From Candidatus Saccharibacteria bacterium CG_4_10_14_0_2_um_filter_52_9 (GTDB lineage Bacteria; Patescibacteriota; Saccharimonadia; Saccharimonadales; UBA4665), in assembly GCA_002792275.1 (NCBI GenBank), contig PFOA01000033.1:1-12202 (forward strand): DNA of 12,202 bases, written 5' to 3'. Position 1 is the first letter of the stretch; every line of letters begins with the position of its first letter. Positions 11,231-12,202 of the stretch are shown here, one piece after another. The position numbers were made by a program, and so were the translations under genes. The notes beneath the pieces were generated by a model that was not told the origin of the DNA, did not search any database, and worked only from the letters and a program-made list of their open reading frames with translations.

Positions 11231-12202
11231 GCTTGGTAATAACCAGCCAGCCAGGCCTTTTTGAGCTCAAGGAAACTGCCGTCTTCGATCGATAAACGGA
11301 TGTCGTCGACCAGTTTGATTATGAAGTGCTCGTTGTGCAAGCTAAGCAGGGTCAGCCCCAAGATTTCCTTGGCTTTGGTTAGATGGTGCAGATAGGCCCG
11401 GCTGTAATTAGTGCAGGTGTAGCAGTCGCAATCGGCAATCAGGGGCGTAAAGTCGGCCTTGTAAGCCGCCTTCTCAATATTCTTGCGGCCCTCGTAGGTA
11501 TAAAAAGAGCCGTTGCGCCCCACCCGGGTCGGCGACACGCAGTCAAAAGTATCGACGCCGTTTTCGATGGCTAAAAATATATCGTCTGGCTCCGAAATAC
11601 CCAGCAAGTGTTTTGGTTTATCGGCCGGCAGTTCCTCATTCACCCAGCGCACAATGTCGCCCAGCTTTTCCTTTTCGATGGCGCCGCCAATGCCGTAGCC
11701 GTCAAACGGCAAAGCGCCTAGGTGCTTAGACGTTGAGCGCCGCAGATCTTCGTGCTGAGCTCCTTGGATGACGCCGAACAGCGCCTGGTAAGGCCGATCA
11801 GCATGCTTAGCACGTAACTTAACAAGTTCAGCGATACACCTATCCGCCCAAGCCTCCGTCCGCGCCAGAGACGAAACCTGATAGTCATAAGAATCCACCA
11901 ATGAGGTCAGCTCGTCGAAAGCAAAAATAATGTCGGCCCCCACGGCGTGCTGGATCTGCATTGACAGCTCCGGCGTAAAGCGATGCTTAGAGCCGTCCAG
12001 ATGCGAATAAAAGGTCACGCCCTGGTCATCCACCAACGCCAACCGCTCTTTCTTATCAGCCAGCGGCAAATCGCCCTTCATATCAATCACCTTTTTAAAG
12101 CCGCTACCCAGGCTAAGCACCTGAAAGCCGCCGCTATCGGTAAAAGTCGGCCCGTCCCAGTTCATAAACTTGCCCAGCCCACCGGCCTGCTGAACCAGCT
12201 TG
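11227..12202 (-). CDS. tgt: Queuine/preQ1 tRNA-guanine transglycosylase, lacking its N-terminus (window edge)
   Basis: Tgt swaps guanine 34 in tRNAs with GUN anticodons (Asp, Asn, His, Tyr) for a 7-deazaguanine base on the way to queuosine. The frame is open to the right edge; 324 residues plus one partial codon are visible, and about 50-60 N-terminal residues are missing. Seen in order: LGKFMNWDGPTFTDSGGFQVLSL, FYSHLDGSKHRFTPELSMQIQ, ADIIFAFDE, FGVIQGAQHEDLR, FDGYGIGGAIEKEK, KHLLGISEPDDI, DTFDCVSPTRVGRNG (with the nucleophilic Asp of FDC), and the zinc site CDCYTC plus His in SLHNEH. Two usually strict segments differ from E. coli: GGLAVGE is GGAIEKE, and PTRNARNG is PTRVGRNG. Its TAA stop overlaps the stop of the convergent paralog gene by four bases. 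The enzyme is certain; which deazaguanine it uses is uncertain. Confidence 0.95.
   Translation of the reverse strand, partial: KLVQQAGGLGKFMNWDGPTFTDSGGFQVLSLGSGFKKVIDMKGDLPLADKKERLALVDDQGVTFYSHLDGSKHRFTPELSMQIQHAVGADIIFAFDELTSLVDSYDYQVSSLARTEAWADRCIAELVKLRAKHADRPYQALFGVIQGAQHEDLRRSTSKHLGALPFDGYGIGGAIEKEKLGDIVRWVNEELPADKPKHLLGISEPDDIFLAIENGVDTFDCVSPTRVGRNGSFYTYEGRKNIEKAAYKADFTPLIADCDCYTCTNYSRAYLHHLTKAKEILGLTLLSLHNEHFIIKLVDDIRLSIEDGSFLELKKAWLAGYYQA

Noticed and set aside
1..12202. TGA recoding (code 25) as in SR1/Gracilibacteria
   Set aside because: TGA ends pheS, the helical gene, ZIP and DUF475 at family-appropriate lengths and at operon overlaps, so it acts as a stop.

Overview
The window looks like a compact genome of a Patescibacteria/CPR bacterium, most likely Candidatus Saccharibacteria (TM7). 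This rests on recognised gene content (a DUF5674 protein, a short RmuC, a DUF475/TerC-like protein and a family-typical PheS/PheT), very tight gene packing and GC-leaning codon use. It is inference; no rRNA or lineage marker is present. TAA, TAG and TGA all behave as stops, so the standard bacterial code fits and the SR1/Gracilibacteria reassignment of TGA does not. I see no tRNA, rRNA, CRISPR array or insertion sequence.

Layout. Positions 1-2006 (minus) hold a phenylalanyl-tRNA synthetase operon, pheS - DUF5674 - small helical protein - pheT (cut by the left edge), with every junction overlapping. Divergently, 2034-3880 (plus) holds yajQ and a GH63-type glycosidase related to mannosylglycerate/glucosylglycerate hydrolases. 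Next on the minus strand come rmuC, an unrecognised 139-residue gene that looks foreign, a membrane-anchored L,D-transpeptidase, a ZIP metal transporter, a DUF475/TerC-like membrane protein and an alpha/beta hydrolase (3882-9090). A CNNM/CorB-like DUF21-CBS protein (9113-10102, plus) diverges from the hydrolase and converges on a small membrane protein (10103-10381, minus). Finally a tandem pair of paralogous small proteins of unknown function (10474-11230, plus) converges on tgt, which runs off the right edge (minus).

How it works together. Three membrane proteins linked to divalent metals (ZIP, DUF475/TerC-like, CNNM-like) lie within about 4 kb, but each appears to have its own promoter. 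Cell-wall (L,D-transpeptidase), DNA-maintenance (rmuC) and translation/tRNA-modification (pheS, pheT, tgt) genes fill the rest. All three convergent gene pairs abut or overlap, leaving no room for a terminator between them.

The most striking pattern is regulatory. All eleven genes that appear to begin a transcript have a TAnnnT (-10-like) hexamer ending 6-7 nt before an ATG, usually without a Shine-Dalgarno sequence, which predicts leaderless mRNAs. Genes inside the phe operon, and the odd 139-residue gene, have Shine-Dalgarno sequences instead. The best candidates for undescribed biology are the paralogous pair at 10474-11230, which has the only near-consensus -35/-10 promoter I found, the leaderless promoter grammar, and the two divergent promoters whose -10 elements overlap.
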